Positions 35,165 to 48,062 of a stretch of 64,000 bases of DNA are shown here, piece after piece. The stretch spans positions 24,641,628-24,705,627 of the forward strand of contig NC_084897.1 of the NCBI RefSeq assembly GCF_958979055.1. The letters are read 5' to 3'. The position numbers were made by a program, and so were the translations under genes. The notes under the pieces are model-generated. The model did not search any database, had not been told where the DNA came from, and saw only the letters and a list, made by a program, of their open reading frames with translations. Positions within the stretch are counted from its first letter, which is position 1. Each line of letters begins with the position of its first letter. The stretch comes from Alnus glutinosa. Lineage: Eukaryota > Streptophyta > Magnoliopsida > Fagales > Betulaceae.

Positions 35165-35803
35165 ATGGCACCAGAAATTGTGCTCCAATTGGCGCTCCTA
35201 GCCCTAACCCTAGCAATATTCATCGCGATCCACAAGCTCCCCAGAGAAGCCCTAACCAAGCTCCGAACCAGGCACCGAGCCACTCTCCAATCTAACCGCC
35301 ACTTCGCCCACGGGTCCCAACTCCTGGCTCAGGCCCGATCCACGGCACACACTGCCCAGTCCCTGGCCCACGCAAAGTCCGCTCTGATCGAAGCCCAAAA
35401 GGCCCTCTCTCTCTCCCCCAAGGATCCGGAACCACTCGTCCTCAAAGCCCTAGCTCTGGACCTCATGGGCCACAAGAGCTCCGCCCTGAGATCGCTCGAC
35501 CTTGCCCTGTCATCCCCGCGCGTGAGGTCTCTCGCGGAGAGGGAGCGTGGGGACGCGCTGGTGAAGAGGGCCGAGTTGAAGCTGTCGACGAATCGGAGGC
35601 GACGGGTTGACTCGGCCGTGGAGGACCTGGTGGAGGCGGTTAGGCTAGGCGGAAGTACCAAAGCCACGGCGTTTTGTTTGCTGGGGGAGTGTTACGAGTG
35701 GAAGGGGATAAGAGAGGAGGCTAAGAATGCTTTTGAAGAGGCCTTGCGCGTCGAGCCTGGGTCCGTCGCGGCTCGTCAGGGGTTGGACCGCTTGGGCCCA
35801 TGA
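35165..35803 (+). CDS. Small TPR-like protein with N-terminal membrane anchor
   Basis: An intronless 212-residue frame. The start ATG follows a GA-rich leader (35140-35162) and is the first in frame. Residues 5-22 are strongly hydrophobic (LQLALLALTLAIFIAI), predicting a signal anchor. The rest is helical with TPR-like repeats: one around 64-100 (HAKSALIEAQKALSLSPKD, LKALALDLMG) and a clearer one at about 175-205 (CLLGECYEWKG, AKNAFEEALRVEP). TPR proteins act as protein-protein scaffolds; the partner is unknown. GC content is much higher than in the surroundings, as usual for intronless plant genes. A long antisense frame at 35329-35667 is only its shadow. Confidence 0.88.
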   Translation: MAPEIVLQLALLALTLAIFIAIHKLPREALTKLRTRHRATLQSNRHFAHGSQLLAQARSTAHTAQSLAHAKSALIEAQKALSLSPKDPEPLVLKALALDLMGHKSSALRSLDLALSSPRVRSLAERERGDALVKRAELKLSTNRRRRVDSAVEDLVEAVRLGGSTKATAFCLLGECYEWKGIREEAKNAFEEALRVEPGSVAARQGLDRLGP

Positions 35804-37288
35804 ACTTCGGGTTTGGTTCGAGGCGACCTTTCGTTGATCGGCTGAAAAATTAAATAATAATCCAAAAAAAAGGCGTAGCTCTTGTGAGATACGCTACTTT
35901 TTTTCTTTTTTAATTTTTTTTTTTTTGTATAGAAACCACGTGTATTTGAGTGAAAAAAAAAAAAGAAAAAGAAAGAAGAGACACTCTTGGCTTTTGTAGA
36001 ATGGTTTAACAATTACAATCTTAAATTCTTGGTGTTAAAAAAAATAAAATGAGGAATCTCCAAATTAGCTTAAAATGTTAAGACAGTTCTTCTGTAGAAA
36101 AATGTTAGGGGCACTAATTTTTTTACTAAGAGATCAATATTAAGATATAAGTACTAAGATAATGTGGAGCTTATTCATTAGTACCCTAATATTTATTTTT
36201 ATTAATTATTTTGATTCTCTTTAATAAATAAAGAGATGTTAGCTCGGTACTTATAGTATTTCTCTTTTTTTCAAACCTAATCTTTTTGAGAGAATTTTAT
36301 TGGAAAATGATTTTGGGAATTGAGAAAATGATGGAAGAACCCATTGCAAGAAAATTGTTGGTAGCATCCGAGATCCACATTCCAACCTAAAATGGGCCAA
36401 AGAAATTGTACAAATAATGCAAATGGCAGATTGAAATGGGCCAAGTTAGAGAGGCCCATAAAGGAGGACTCCATGAGTTACGAATCTTTTCAAGTACCTC
36501 CCATAGATAGCACTGTAGATGAAGTGATGTCCATAGAAAGCCATTGGGAGGTGGGGACTTTTGAAGCTTCACTTTTTGGCTTTGCTCGCTATAAAAGGCT
36601 CACGCCCTACCTGCATGATATCCTCCACGACAGCCATTACAGGCCTCTAAACTCTGAATCATGTAGTCGAATAAAACGACAGCAGATCTAGCACAGGCCA
36701 ACCAGCTCAAGCTTGTCACCCCAACAAGATAAAAGTCCCAGTTCTCTTTTAGAGAGAATTTATATAAAATATATGTTATTATGTTTAGAGGGAATTTCTT
36801 AAAAGTTCTCCCCTGATGGTGATATTGATGGGTACTTTCAAAATAGTGAAGGGATGGGGAAAAAGAAGAAAAGCGACAAAACAAGAAGACTAATCTGGTA
36901 CGATATATAGCGAGCTCGTGCAGCATAAGATTCTACTCTGACCAACGACCATTCAAGAGGAACAACTGAAAATGAATTAGAATCTGAAAAAAGCATCATA
37001 ATAATACAAGAAGGAAAATACTTAAAAGAAATTTTTTGCAACTAGTACTGATGCCCTGTTCCAAAAGCATTCCATCTGAGCACTGTAAACCATTGAGAAC
37101 CATAAGTTACTTACAAAATCCAGCTTCCTACATTAAAAAAGAACTTTAGCCTTCAGACAAAAAACCTCCTCGCCCCAGGGTTAAGAACAGGCGAATCAGA
37201 GCGAAACTGTGAAAGGGTCAGAGCTTCTGGTAAATGTTAGCTGCATTGTCACCATCAGCAAGGTGATGATAACCTATTTGGTCACATG
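35804..37288. other. Intergenic spacer between the TPR and AIL6 genes
   Basis: The right-hand part, to 37288, is the likely 3' UTR of the minus-strand AIL6 gene. A TATA-like CTATAAAAGG lies at about 36590, but no convincing frame follows it. Short open frames here are not conserved in any way I recognise. Confidence 0.45.
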
Positions 37289-40200
37289 TCAATAGGGCTG
37301 GTGATGGTGAGGCCATAAGAAAAACTCAGCCGCTGCAGGTGGAAATATATGATTAACTGGAGTTGCAGTAGTTGACAAGCCGGGGGAGTCGGAAACGCCG
37401 CCGATGTTGTTAGGTTGAAAGTGCTGCAACAGGTGATGATGATAGAGTGCCGTTGCAGCATCAATTGGAATTCCACAAGGAATGGAAGATATGGGAGGCA
37501 GCGGCTGAATGGCAGCAAAATTGATACTGTTGCTGCCACTGCTACACTGGGGTTGCTGATGATGAGTATGATTTAGAGATGGTTTCTGTTCTGATTCAAG
37601 CTTCAACCGCTTGGCTGCTCCACCGATGGGTAGAGAACTCTTGCCAATAGCTTCCACATCATACCTGTTCATCTCAAAATTTGTCACAGCATTTGCACCC
37701 CTAAACTTTATGGCTGCGATATCATATGCCTCTGCTGCTTCCTCTTCAGTGGCTGTCACCAATGAACAAAAACAATCAAAGTGATTAATTATTTAGCCGC
37801 ATACATCTCTCATAAAGAGTGATCACATTCAATTCACTAAGACTAGATGATCACTTCAATTAGTGACCCCCCAATGTAGCTGAAGTTAAAACTCAAAAAT
37901 TTACCAAAAGTTCCAAGGTACAGGTCTTTGTTTCCGGCAACTCGGCCTATCCTCGCCTGCCATCGACCCTGCTGATGATGCCTGGAAGATCAAAATAATA
38001 CACACAGCTCGTTAGTACGTATTGAATAGACTCAAGCAAGCACTGGAAAATAGCTTCTACAAACTAACAATCATATTATCATCATAAAAATCACCCCTTT
38101 CAATTGCATATAAATGTCCAGACCTTGTTACACCCCTGTATATTGAGGCTCCCCTTGAAAAACCGCTACTTTTCCTATAAGAAAAGAGGGTTGAAAAAAA
38201 TAAAGAAAAAGATTAAAGCAACTATACCATTAACCGTAGATAAGATGAAACAAAAAAAAAATAAATAAATAATAATAATAAGAAATAACAGGTGCTACTA
38301 AGCTTACCTTCTCAGTGAAGCAATGAATTCTTGCTTGCTCACATGTTTCATCTCTTCCACCTCTTTGGCGTAATTAGAGACCTAAATGCGAAGGGACTGT
38401 TAGTTAATGTGATTTGAGGGGTATTTTTGTTTTTTTGGTTTAAAAAAAATATTCCGATGTGACAAAAACGTGAAACCTTTCATTTTTCTTTACTAGTGTT
38501 TTCTATTTGATTTGTTTGTTAATGTTCTTGATTTTAGAAACAAAAATTTTAGCAGCTGAGTTTAGTTTTTCAGGCAGAATACTAAGAGTGTGAATATATC
38601 TTACAGGGAAGTTGGTGGTTGCAGAGGTACCCCAGTATTTTAGTGCTGCCAAATCATAAGCTCTAGCTGCCTTTTCTTCCTTGTCATATCCACCTGATCG
38701 TATGCATTAGGTCATTATAAGTTATAATCAACAAATTAATACTATGGAATTCGCCATTCCAGAATCAGATCAAATATGTACAGTTTCAAAAGCAAATGCA
38801 GAAAAAGTAACAAGGAGAATCTCTTACCCAAGTATACTGTAGACCAAAATCAAAGATGAACGATAGCCACATATCCAAGATCCAAAGTAACATGCAAAAA
38901 GTAAAGAAAGAATGTCCACATTAGCTAACAAAATGGTCAAAATTTTCTGCCAGATGATGATTATTTTACTAGACAAACAAATAATAAAAAGAACAACGTG
39001 AATTGCATGCAATAGCATTATGTCCGGAGATCAACATCTAGAAAATAAGTCATTTTCCATTGCAGAGAATTGCCATACTCTCTCCATCACCAGAAGGAAT
39101 GAGTGTAAGGGTTTTTTTTACTACAAATTTCTTACAAATTGACGTAAGGCTAATGCTAAAAATTTGATTTGTTAATATAATTAGTTAATAACTTATTAAC
39201 TATACACTCTTAATCATTTCTTAAATTATGGACTGGCAGGTCAGATTGTAATGAATCTAGTAGCAAAAGTTTGATTTTTTCTTGATTCTCAGATATGGGT
39301 CCTCATTCTAGGATTACTCTTCCCGAACTGTACATGCTTTTTGGGAGTTTTAACCTAACAAGAATAGTTGGGCCTACAAACCAAACCTGATCCAAGCAAT
39401 GAATTAGAAAACTTTTGGGACCCGAATCTTAACCCACATTAGAGACCCACTTTCAATCAATTTCGGCGACAAACAGTGGACACTTTATTTAAGTTCAAAT
39501 TCGAAATGGGTGCGGTGGTCAAAGCCAGGCTTGCTGTGGTGGATCGATGAAAGCAAAAGCAAAAGTTAAAAGCCAACTAGATATCAGACTAGCGTTCAGA
39601 CACATTATTGAAGTCTGCAACGCATCCTGTGAAGGAGACGGTAGGTGGGTGCGCGGGTCGCATCAGCAACCTTGCAGGTGGATTACGCGCGGACCCAGCG
39701 TCCGAAGAAGTGAAAGAAAGAGGACAAGCACACAGCGGCAAAAGGAAGACCAAATGAGAAAAAATGGCGGCACATCCGATCAAATCAATTGAAAGAAAGA
39801 AAGAAAAAGGAACAGTGTACCATCTGTGCATGTATACCATCAGTCAATCATGTATTAGACAGGTGGGAAAGAAGTGTAACTGGGGTTCACGTCCTCCTCA
39901 ATCAGTAATAAATACCCATGAAAATTTCTCAGTCATATATATATAAATAATTGAGAGAGAAAGAGAGAGAGAGAGAGAGAGGGGGAGAGGACCTTGACGT
40001 CCCTTTCTAGCCTGACCCTCCCTTCTACAGCTGTTGTCCCACAGATGCGCTTCATATCTACCCGTCCACCTGTGTCTGCATCAATGCGCAAAAAACAAAA
40101 GTCAGAAAATTTTACAAGTCATTCTCTCTGTTCCAATTTAGGTACCTTCAAAAAAAAAAAATACAATTCAAAAAGTCTTCAAGAATGGAAAATGAGATTT

Positions 40201-41771
40201 AAACAGGTTTTTCATATTTAGTATTTTAATTAAAATTACTGTTTATCTCGAATGATATTTAGTACTCAAACGAGTGTTTTGTGGCTTTCTGCTCGCTATG
40301 AGGGGGTACACATCTCCATCAAAAATAATCAAAAGCCCAATACCCAATCGGTGGCATTATGTACTTTTTTCCTACGGACAATTAGCTTTAACATTTTACC
40401 CAAACCCCACAAAATCAATATACCCAAACAATACAAAATCCAATATAACGATACTGGTAATAATCGTAAAAGATTATGATGTTGTTGGGAGGTACCTGGT
40501 GACCCCCCTGTAGATTGAAGTTCGTTGACCAAAAGTATCAGCAATCTTCTTAGTGCTATCAGGCTCAGCCGGGACAATGGCGACCTTCTCAGAGCTCTGA
40601 GTGACCCCAAGAGACAAAGCCCCCTTGGCACAGTTTGAGAACGCCAACTCGCTCCCAGCTGACTCAATCGACTGACCCACAAACTCGGCACAAGCCAGCT
40701 GAGTCCTTGGGACTGACGCCGAGTCATCGACTTCCGAGCCCGAGTTCGTAGAAAAAGCTTGGAACCCAGCGAATGCTTTGAGATCTTGTTGATCGTTGAA
40801 GTAGGCTGAACCCTGGTCGTAGATTTGGGTCAGCGACGAGTCCTGGGTCTCGGTTTGACTGTCCGAGTACCGGACCATCGACGACGAGTCGCCGAGGAAG
40901 TCTTCGAGCTTTGGAACCGGATGGTTTTGGCTCTGTGGGTCAATGAAGCTGGTGAGAATAGATGAGTCTGCTAAGCTTGTTTTGGCTTGGTTTTCTTCTC
41001 CTTCTGTGCAGAAAACTTGGGACTTGGGGTTTGTCCAACCTACACGAAATATGCAAGGGGAAAACTCAGAATCACGAACCCTGAGTCCACTCAGCCATAC
41101 CCGTTTGGTTGCTTAAAATTAGTGCAGGAATAGGAAAAATGGGTCATAGATTTTTTTTTTTTTTTCATACTAGTATTTATCGCTACAGAGAAACGAAATA
41201 ACAGTATCCTTGACTTAACTGAGACTAATGTAATCATATTCGAAAGTTCAGTTATGTCAGGAACTGTTGAAGAGAACCTTCAATTTTTGAAAACCGGGAA
41301 AAAAAAAACACAGAACAATGATTCATTCAAAACGGTATTATCCACTGTTTCTCTCAAATCTCTCAGCAACCAAAACAGACCTCTAGAAAAAGTTTGGAAG
41401 TGAGATTTTTAAGTCGATGATTTGCAGATCAGTATTGTGCACTAATCGCCCGCTGGACTGCTATGAAAATCAAAGAAACTAAACTTTGAAAACCCATAAC
41501 AAGTAGTATTTTCACAAGAACTATTGAGAAAACAGCAAGATATTATCATCCTTCTTTTTCCCTCAATTTCTCAGCTGCCAAACACGACCAAAAGCGTCTA
41601 ACACTGAGAGGGGGAAAAAAAAGTCGGTTTACCGTTTGCATAGAAGTTATCGATCAAGTAGTGAGGAGAGGCAGTGGAGGAGCTCTCATAGGTGATGTAC
41701 TGAGACTCGGAGGACCTCAGCATTTCCATCGGAGACAGCGAGAAAGATAACCAATTACTCGCTGGAGCCAT
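37289..41771 (-). CDS. AIL6: AP2-type transcription factor AINTEGUMENTA-like 6 / PLETHORA3
   Basis: Nine exons in coding order: 41771-41633, 41039-40496, 40075-39993, 38836-38828, 38693-38605, 38381-38308, 38174-38124, 37981-37905, 37752-37289. They total 1530 nt, 509 residues. AIL/PLT proteins are nuclear regulators of meristems, organ initiation and root stem cells, acting with auxin. Two AP2 domains are seen: R1 at about 221-287 ([20 protein letters not shown]) and R2 at about 322-388 ([20 protein letters not shown]), joined by a linker with [15 protein letters not shown]. The N-terminus [19 protein letters not shown] and the segment [20 protein letters not shown] are those of AIL6/AIL7, and the C-terminus [14 protein letters not shown] also fits. 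The fourth exon has only 9 bases, a family hallmark. Exon sizes 83, 9, 89, 74, 51 and 77 are the standard AP2-domain exons. The true start is the MAPASNW Met at 41771, not the upstream in-frame ATG at 41834. AIL6 fits better than AIL7, but paralogue assignment needs a tree. Confidence 0.95.
38828..38836 (-). other. AIL6: 9-nt micro-exon of AIL6
   Basis: TATACTTGG lies between CTACAG and GTAAG and supplies most of the VYLG codons inside AP2 domain R1. Without it, the flanking exons still join in frame but lose three residues. Confidence 0.95.
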
Positions 41772-44125
41772 TATCTGCTTCTGCTTTACAAACCTTTGCT
41801 TTCTTTTATTTCCCTTCCTCTTAAATCTGAACAACCACCAAACACAAAAACATTTTTTGACATATAAAAAAAAATTTTTTCAGGAAACAAACAAACAAAA
41901 TAAAACCAACTTTTAAACCCGAAACCGAAATTACCTCAGCCGTTACCAAAACCTCCTCATCAAGGTCCAAAAAACACACTTGAAGCCGAAGTAGTACGTA
42001 CGATAATCACGAAGCTGAGTCACTCTAAACCCACTTGACGAGATTGACAAGCTCAAAAAGCCCAAGGTGAAATAACTAGGTTAGTGGAAAAAGCTCCTAG
42101 CAACACAATGCATGCAAACACAAACCAAAACCCATTTGCCAGGGCTCACAGAAGCGTCAAAAACTGGAACAACCCTCACTTTTCACAGAGAGAGAATCTA
42201 TGGAGCGAAATAGTTTTTAAAGAGAAACTACGGCCTAGTTGATGCTGAGAGAGAGTGAGAGAGAGAAAGTTTTCTGCTTAGTGAGGGAAACTGATGGAGA
42301 GTTTCACACACACACAGAGATATAAATATAAATATATGAACAGTAATACATAAAAAAACTGAAGGAAGTGACTTTTGGCTCTGCGGGGAAGAAAATTTGT
42401 CTGAAACAAGGTCGCGAAAGATCCGGGCTAGCGGAAATTGGAGACTTTGTTTAGGGGGGCGGGGGGAGGGGGCTAGTTGCGTTTTTTTCTTTTTACCGTT
42501 AATGCCCTTGCTCTTATTTTATCAGATTTATAAACACTTGTCCTACATGCAGCTTTCCTGCTTTCGAACTACTGGTGCGTTGATGTCGGTCTCTGGTTGG
42601 CGGTGACATCTTCGTATCCAAAATCAAATTTTATGTTTTGGGTTTTTGAAAATCTGACACACATTTTATATGCCATGCACAAACAGTAACAAAAGCCAAA
42701 CAAAAATCAATTCATTTATGCTTCCATTATATTAATCATAGGACAAGACAAATTTTAAGTTCATCTAATAGAAGAAGAAAAAACATCGCATTTTACATTA
42801 ATTTTTTAAAATTATTATTATTATTATTATTTTTTTTTTTCATGATGCGGTACATTTGCACAATTAAAAAGGTCTAATCAAATAACCAGTGAAAATTTAG
42901 TGAACAACATTTAGTGGTCCTGCAGCTGCATTTATTATTCTGCTGAACCCTAATGATTTACTTAGTTAGCCGGTAACCATCTATTATGATTAATTTGACT
43001 GCACAAGACCAGAGTAATGGCCTAACCCACATGCACCATGCTTTCCAAATCAAGGGTTTAAACAAATTTAATACGAAGTTAACTAGTCAAATTAAAAGTT
43101 TTGATTTATTTAATTAAATAAATCAAATCATAATTAATTTGTATAATTTTATGTTCATATCTCGATACGATTTAAATTTAATACATGAACTTGAATTAAT
43201 TATCACCACTATTTAAAAGACACATTAAAGGAAAATTGAATTGTAAGTATAGTAGCTAGATGATTAAATCCTAGGCTCATCATACAATGATTAAATTGAT
43301 AATGACTATGCATTTCCTTTTATTTTCATTTCAGAATGATTTTTTTTCCAACTTTCTTCGAGTTTGGCACTTTTAAGATTAATTAATCTGAGAAATAATT
43401 GAAACTTAATTTTTACCATAAAAAAGAAGCCTTTTCTTCATAATTTCTTTTTTACCTTTTTTTTTTTTCCTTGGGCACGTTACAGTTTCTTTTTATCACT
43501 TTAACTTCAGTGGCAGAGAAAACAAAGTATGTATGAGATGTTACCCACCCCTTTCAATTTTAAAGAATAAAGTGAACAGGGGGGGGACAGAAAAGTTAAA
43601 TTGTAAAGAATAAAAAAGAGAGAGAAGGCTAATACACAGAGGAAATAGTCTGATTACCCTCTGTTTTTAGTCAAAGCAACAGAGAAATCCCCGGTAATCA
43701 TGTATATTTCTGTTTTAAACCATTATTTTTTTTTTATTATTTTGTGATCCCTGATTGCTGAAAAGGCCAAACTAATTAGGCCAAGAAAAGCTTTGGTTCC
43801 AATGAGATCGAGGAGTGCGAGACCAGTAACCGGGAAAATGGGCAACAGTAAGCCCGATCATCAGGCTCCACCTCTCATCGGTGATTAAGAAGGTCCCCCG
43901 CTTTCATGGCAACCGTACGTGTATTAAGCACTGTATGTAACCCTCTCGTGTGCTACCACGTCTAGACCGGCAAAACCTATGCAGCATGTTTGATTAATTT
44001 CTGAAGCATCCAATGTACTCTTAATGTATGATGAACACAATCACCCAATGCCCAAATCGTTATCCCTTTTGTGGGGTCGGGCCGGAACTTAATTATCTAA
44101 ACGCTATAAAATCTTTTTAATATAT
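41772..44125. other. AIL6 upstream region
   Basis: It includes the likely 5' UTR and promoter of AIL6 (minus strand), with GA/CT repeats at about 42185-42270 and a short CA repeat at 42306-42318. Further left-to-right it is A/T-rich. I see no other gene, and single regulatory sites cannot be named with confidence. Confidence 0.45.
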
Positions 44126-44580
44126 TGAGATAATTTTATAAAAGGGTACTGAACTATTATGCATTTTGACAGAAAAGATGTCAAACTATCATTTCTTTCG
44201 AATCGGAGTATTAAATTATAAAAAATCCTCAAATAAAGGTATTTCGTCAACTTTAGGCTTTAAATCTTGATGGAATACCTAAATATCCCTCTTTTTTTTC
44301 TAAAAAAAAAATGTTACGATTTAAATGTTGGTCAGAATTTAACGAAATTTACAAAAATACTTATATTTGAAATTTTGAAATTTTTTATAAAAAAAATTTA
44401 AAAAATAAACACCAGGTATTTTGAGATTTTTTGCATGATTTTATGTCAAAAACTTAGGAAATACCTTTATTTAAGAGTTTTTGATAACTTACTACCCCGA
44501 TTTTCAAGAGAAATGATAATTTAATATCTTAGTGTCCAAATGCATAATAATTCGGTACCTTTCTTTTTATGAATTTATCC
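44126..44580. mobile_element. Palindromic MULE-like MITE, 9-bp TSD
   Basis: Arms invert around a central A/T-rich part: GAACTATTATGCATTTTGAC at 44149 pairs with the inverse GTCCAAATGCATAATAATTC at 44534, and AATAAAGGTATTTCGTC with GAAATACCTTTATTTAAG. Flanks TTAATATAT (44117-44125) and TTAATATTT (44581-44589) match at 8 of 9. Confidence 0.78.
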
Positions 44581-44589
44581 TTAATATTT

Positions 44590-47500
44590 TCTCTCATGTT
44601 GTCGATAAAAGATGGGCAGGAGCCCATAACGCCTTTACTAAAAAGAGGCAGGAGCGGTACTCTATAAATGGAGAGAAAGCTATCTCCTTTAGTCATTAAT
44701 TACTCTACCCGTTTTGTAGTCCTCTCTCTTGCCTTTTTCTTTATTTTATTTTTTCTAAGCAACAACAAAGGAAGGAGGATGAGGACGATTACACCAAAAC
44801 AAAACACACCAAAAAAAAAAAAAAAATGTTGGACAATCCAAACAATAAGCCTTACTATAATAAGATTAGTGTGGGTAGACATAAATTAAAAGGGAATATA
44901 TCAAATTAATTATATGTATTATTTCCACATATGCAAAGAAAAATGGCTGCTAGCATGACTAAAAAAAAGAACCACAACATCGAGAAGGGTATTGATGGAG
45001 GTCGAATTGAAACCACCGATGGAAGGCACCACCACACTGTTCAAAGAACACCACAAAACGATATACAACCACATTTGGAGATCATTATATGCAAAAATAA
45101 GAAAACAACTATGAAGATCCAAGGTGGGAGAGATTCGGGAGCTGAAGCCCAGGTGTGTGAACCAAAAGGGTACAGGAAAGGCAGCAGAGCTTGGTGAACA
45201 CGTGCTATGATGGAGGCGACAGGCAGAGCGAAGCAGGCCGGAGATGGTGATGGTGAGGCACGTGCACAAAGAAATGGGGTGGAACACAGTACATCTAACT
45301 CTCAAGTTGATGGCTTGCATCTTTTTTGTGTTATTGACTTAAACATCGGAGGTGATTTCACGTGCACTCCCCATAAGCTTCTCTGGTCATTCTTGTCTCT
45401 TTTGCAAATTTCCTTCATCGGGATGCAATGAGTGTGCAGTTACTATATTAACAATGCCTATTAACATATATTTCTTTCATTATTCTTTTAGGCAATCGTA
45501 AAACATTTTAAATGTGTTATGCATAACTACTAAGTAATAAGTAATAACATTCACATTTCAAAATTAAGTGGAATATGCATGTTTCAGTCTTAGTAACATA
45601 TAAGTTTATGAGGTTAAAATATTACTTAACAATCAAATTTACAATTTTTTATCGACTTAAGTTTTTGAAATAAATAATTATTTAATATAGTATCAAATTC
45701 GAAGTCCTGAGCTTAAAGTTTGCTCTCCTTCACACATAAAGAAATGTATTAAAATATTACTTAAATGATTAAATTTTTTTAAAAAAAATTATCAATTTAA
45801 ACTTTTAAAATAAGTAATATGGTATTTAACACCAATGAACATCAGTTACTGATTTTGCTTACAAATAGTCATGATTTATATGCTTCGTTGAATATCTCTC
45901 AATTTTGGATTTAGAACCTGAGGAATATATATTCATCCTTCCTTTGTCCCCTTTGCGAATCCTCCCTAGAGAGAAGAGTCATGTGAACATTTATTCCTTC
46001 GTTGTCATTTCTTCCAAGTTATATGACGTTTCTCACTCGTCCTTCAGCCTCGACAACAACTCCCACTTCTCCATTTATGAGTAGATTGCTGTCATATATA
46101 TGAATTCAAATGCTTTTAACTCATTTATGCTCTCTCATAGGTGTTGCTATGGACAGCATTTGCAAGGTCCCCGAACGTATATAGAACTGCATGGCCATAT
46201 TTAGTTTAAAATGCATGTAAATATCACATGTTGTATTAAAAATGAACGTAAAAATTTGCTCATCCAGTTGTGAGTTGTCCATAAGCTTAATTTTATCATA
46301 GCCATAAACTTAGGGATAGTTAAGTTAAGAGTCTCGTATTGTTAAGGTATATTTGGGTTGTAGACTTTATAAGTTTTAAACAAATCTCTTCTTTTAAAAT
46401 AGCTTCTGTAAAAGAGCAAGACTCAATAAAAGTCTATAATGGATAACTTTGAAACTGTAGTTTTGATGAACGTAGCAGTTATTTCTATAAAAAGAATTGA
46501 AGAAGCGGATGGGCCAAAATTTCTCATCATGGATCGGCGCTTTTTGTTGGTACCTGTTGATGAACAGAAAATGGAGACCACCTGACCACTTTTAGGCCCC
46601 ATTTGGCCGTCTCTCTTTCTGTCTGTGTGTCCACGAACGAATTACAATTTTTGGAATAATCGAAAGCAAAAACAATATACACGACGTCCATGAAGGCCGA
46701 TGAGATATATGTATATATATACACGTAGAGTTGGGTCATTCGTTGGGGCAACGGCGCAAGCTGCAGCCCTACGCAAGCAAATTTAAAGTAGGTTTTCCTT
46801 GATGTTTCTGTTTCTGTTTGTCAATTTGGTCGGCCAGCTGATGATTTTGCATGATACGTGGCTTCACGTTGCGTTAACTGATACGGACCACCTGGTTTTT
46901 CTCGACTCTCCAGCCGAATTAGTGGACTTGGCTTAACGCCCACGCTTACCCGAACGCCACCATGCATCCTCATCTTAGAGAAACGAGTTTCCATCATGAA
47001 AATAAAACTACATGATTTTTAAATTGCTATCAATTTTATTTTTTATTTTTTATTTTTTTAAAGGGAGATAAGATTTCATTAAATTAGATTACAAGAGAGG
47101 CCGACAACAAAGTTTCAAAACAAATAAAAGAGTGTTGGACGGAAACTATACAATCAAGTTAAATCAACTAGAAATGAGCCAAAAATATATGGTTCCAATA
47201 TTGTTTCTTAGACTGAACGCTAAAATGAGGGCCACAAGTAGAGGCGGTTTGTGAAGCGGTCCACGAAGGACTCAGCTTGGAGTGGCAACAAGAGGGCTTG
47301 CTTGAAGGCCACAACAGGTGAGAGGCAGCACCAAGTCAATGGAGCTTATGTCGAGTGTCAAATATGGGATTGGGGTGCCCCACATGCAGTTTATGCGCAT
47401 AGGACACTGGTTCTTACTAGCTTACTACACATCAAAAGGAAGGGGACTTGCAACCGGATCGATGATGGAGATGCAATAGATCGAGAAGTTCAAAAAGATG

Positions 47501-47823
47501 CTGGATTTACCGCTCTAAGTAGGTGGTTCAACAACATGGTGGCGTGTGGGGCTCACGCGTAGAGGTGAGGGGAGGATCGATGGGCGGAGAAGTTGGTTGG
47601 AAGGCGTGTGGACTAATTAAGATGGTGAATGAGGAGCCGTAGATTTAGCTTGAGGAGACAAAATAGGAAGAATTTTTTTTAATTATTATTTAAAAAAAAA
47701 AAAAGAAGGGACAACAACAACGACAACAAAACTCTGTAAAGAGGAGGACGGAGGGAGGGAGGAAAGAGGAAACCTCTTTCCATCTCCTAAGCACTCACAA
47801 GGAAGGCGAAGGTGGCTCTGACA
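44590..47823. other. Intergenic spacer with unassigned open frames
   Basis: A TATA-like CTCTATAAATGG near 44660 precedes a short frame at 44931-45197 (plus) and another at 47251-47562 (plus). Neither resembles a protein I know, and codon use is not convincing, so I leave them uncalled. At 47040-47100 a T/A-rich run followed by inverse-tail-like text may be a retroposon tail on the minus strand. Confidence 0.35.
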
Positions 47824-47831
47824 GGCGGAGG

Positions 47832-48054
47832 CAGGGACGGAGGGAGGGGGGTGGCAGGAGCCATGCCCCCCCCCCCCCCAAAATTTCCTAAAAAAGAATA
47901 AATTTTAAGGTAGGAAAAAAAAATAATCCAAAAAATTAAAAAAGTTAAAAAAATATAAGGTAAAAATAAAAATTTAGTTTACTTGGCTCCTACAAAAAAA
48001 AATAAAATTTCGGCCATTGACCCTTGCCCATAAGAATTTCTGGCTCCATCCATG
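47832..48054. mobile_element. hAT-type MITE with perfect 8-bp TSD
   Basis: Ends CAGGGACGGAG and, inverted, CATGGATGGAG lie between perfect copies of GGCGGAGG (47824-47831 and 48055-48062). The body has a 13-C run and A/T-rich sequence. It cannot encode a protein. Confidence 0.85.
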
Positions 48055-48062
48055 GGCGGAGG

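Noticed and set aside
35329-35667. Long antisense frame over the TPR-like gene
   Set aside because: Shadow of a GC-rich coding sequence on the opposite strand.
41598-41834. Upstream in-frame ATG at 41834 for AIL6
   Set aside because: The family begins at the [14 protein letters not shown] methionine (41771); the extra Lys/Arg-rich residues are leader sequence.
44931-45320. Overlapping frames of 88 and 133 codons with a TATA-like box upstream
   Set aside because: Neither strand gives a recognisable protein; a non-coding or chance frame is as likely.
47251-47562. 103-codon plus-strand frame
   Set aside because: No recognised domain and no flanking gene signals.
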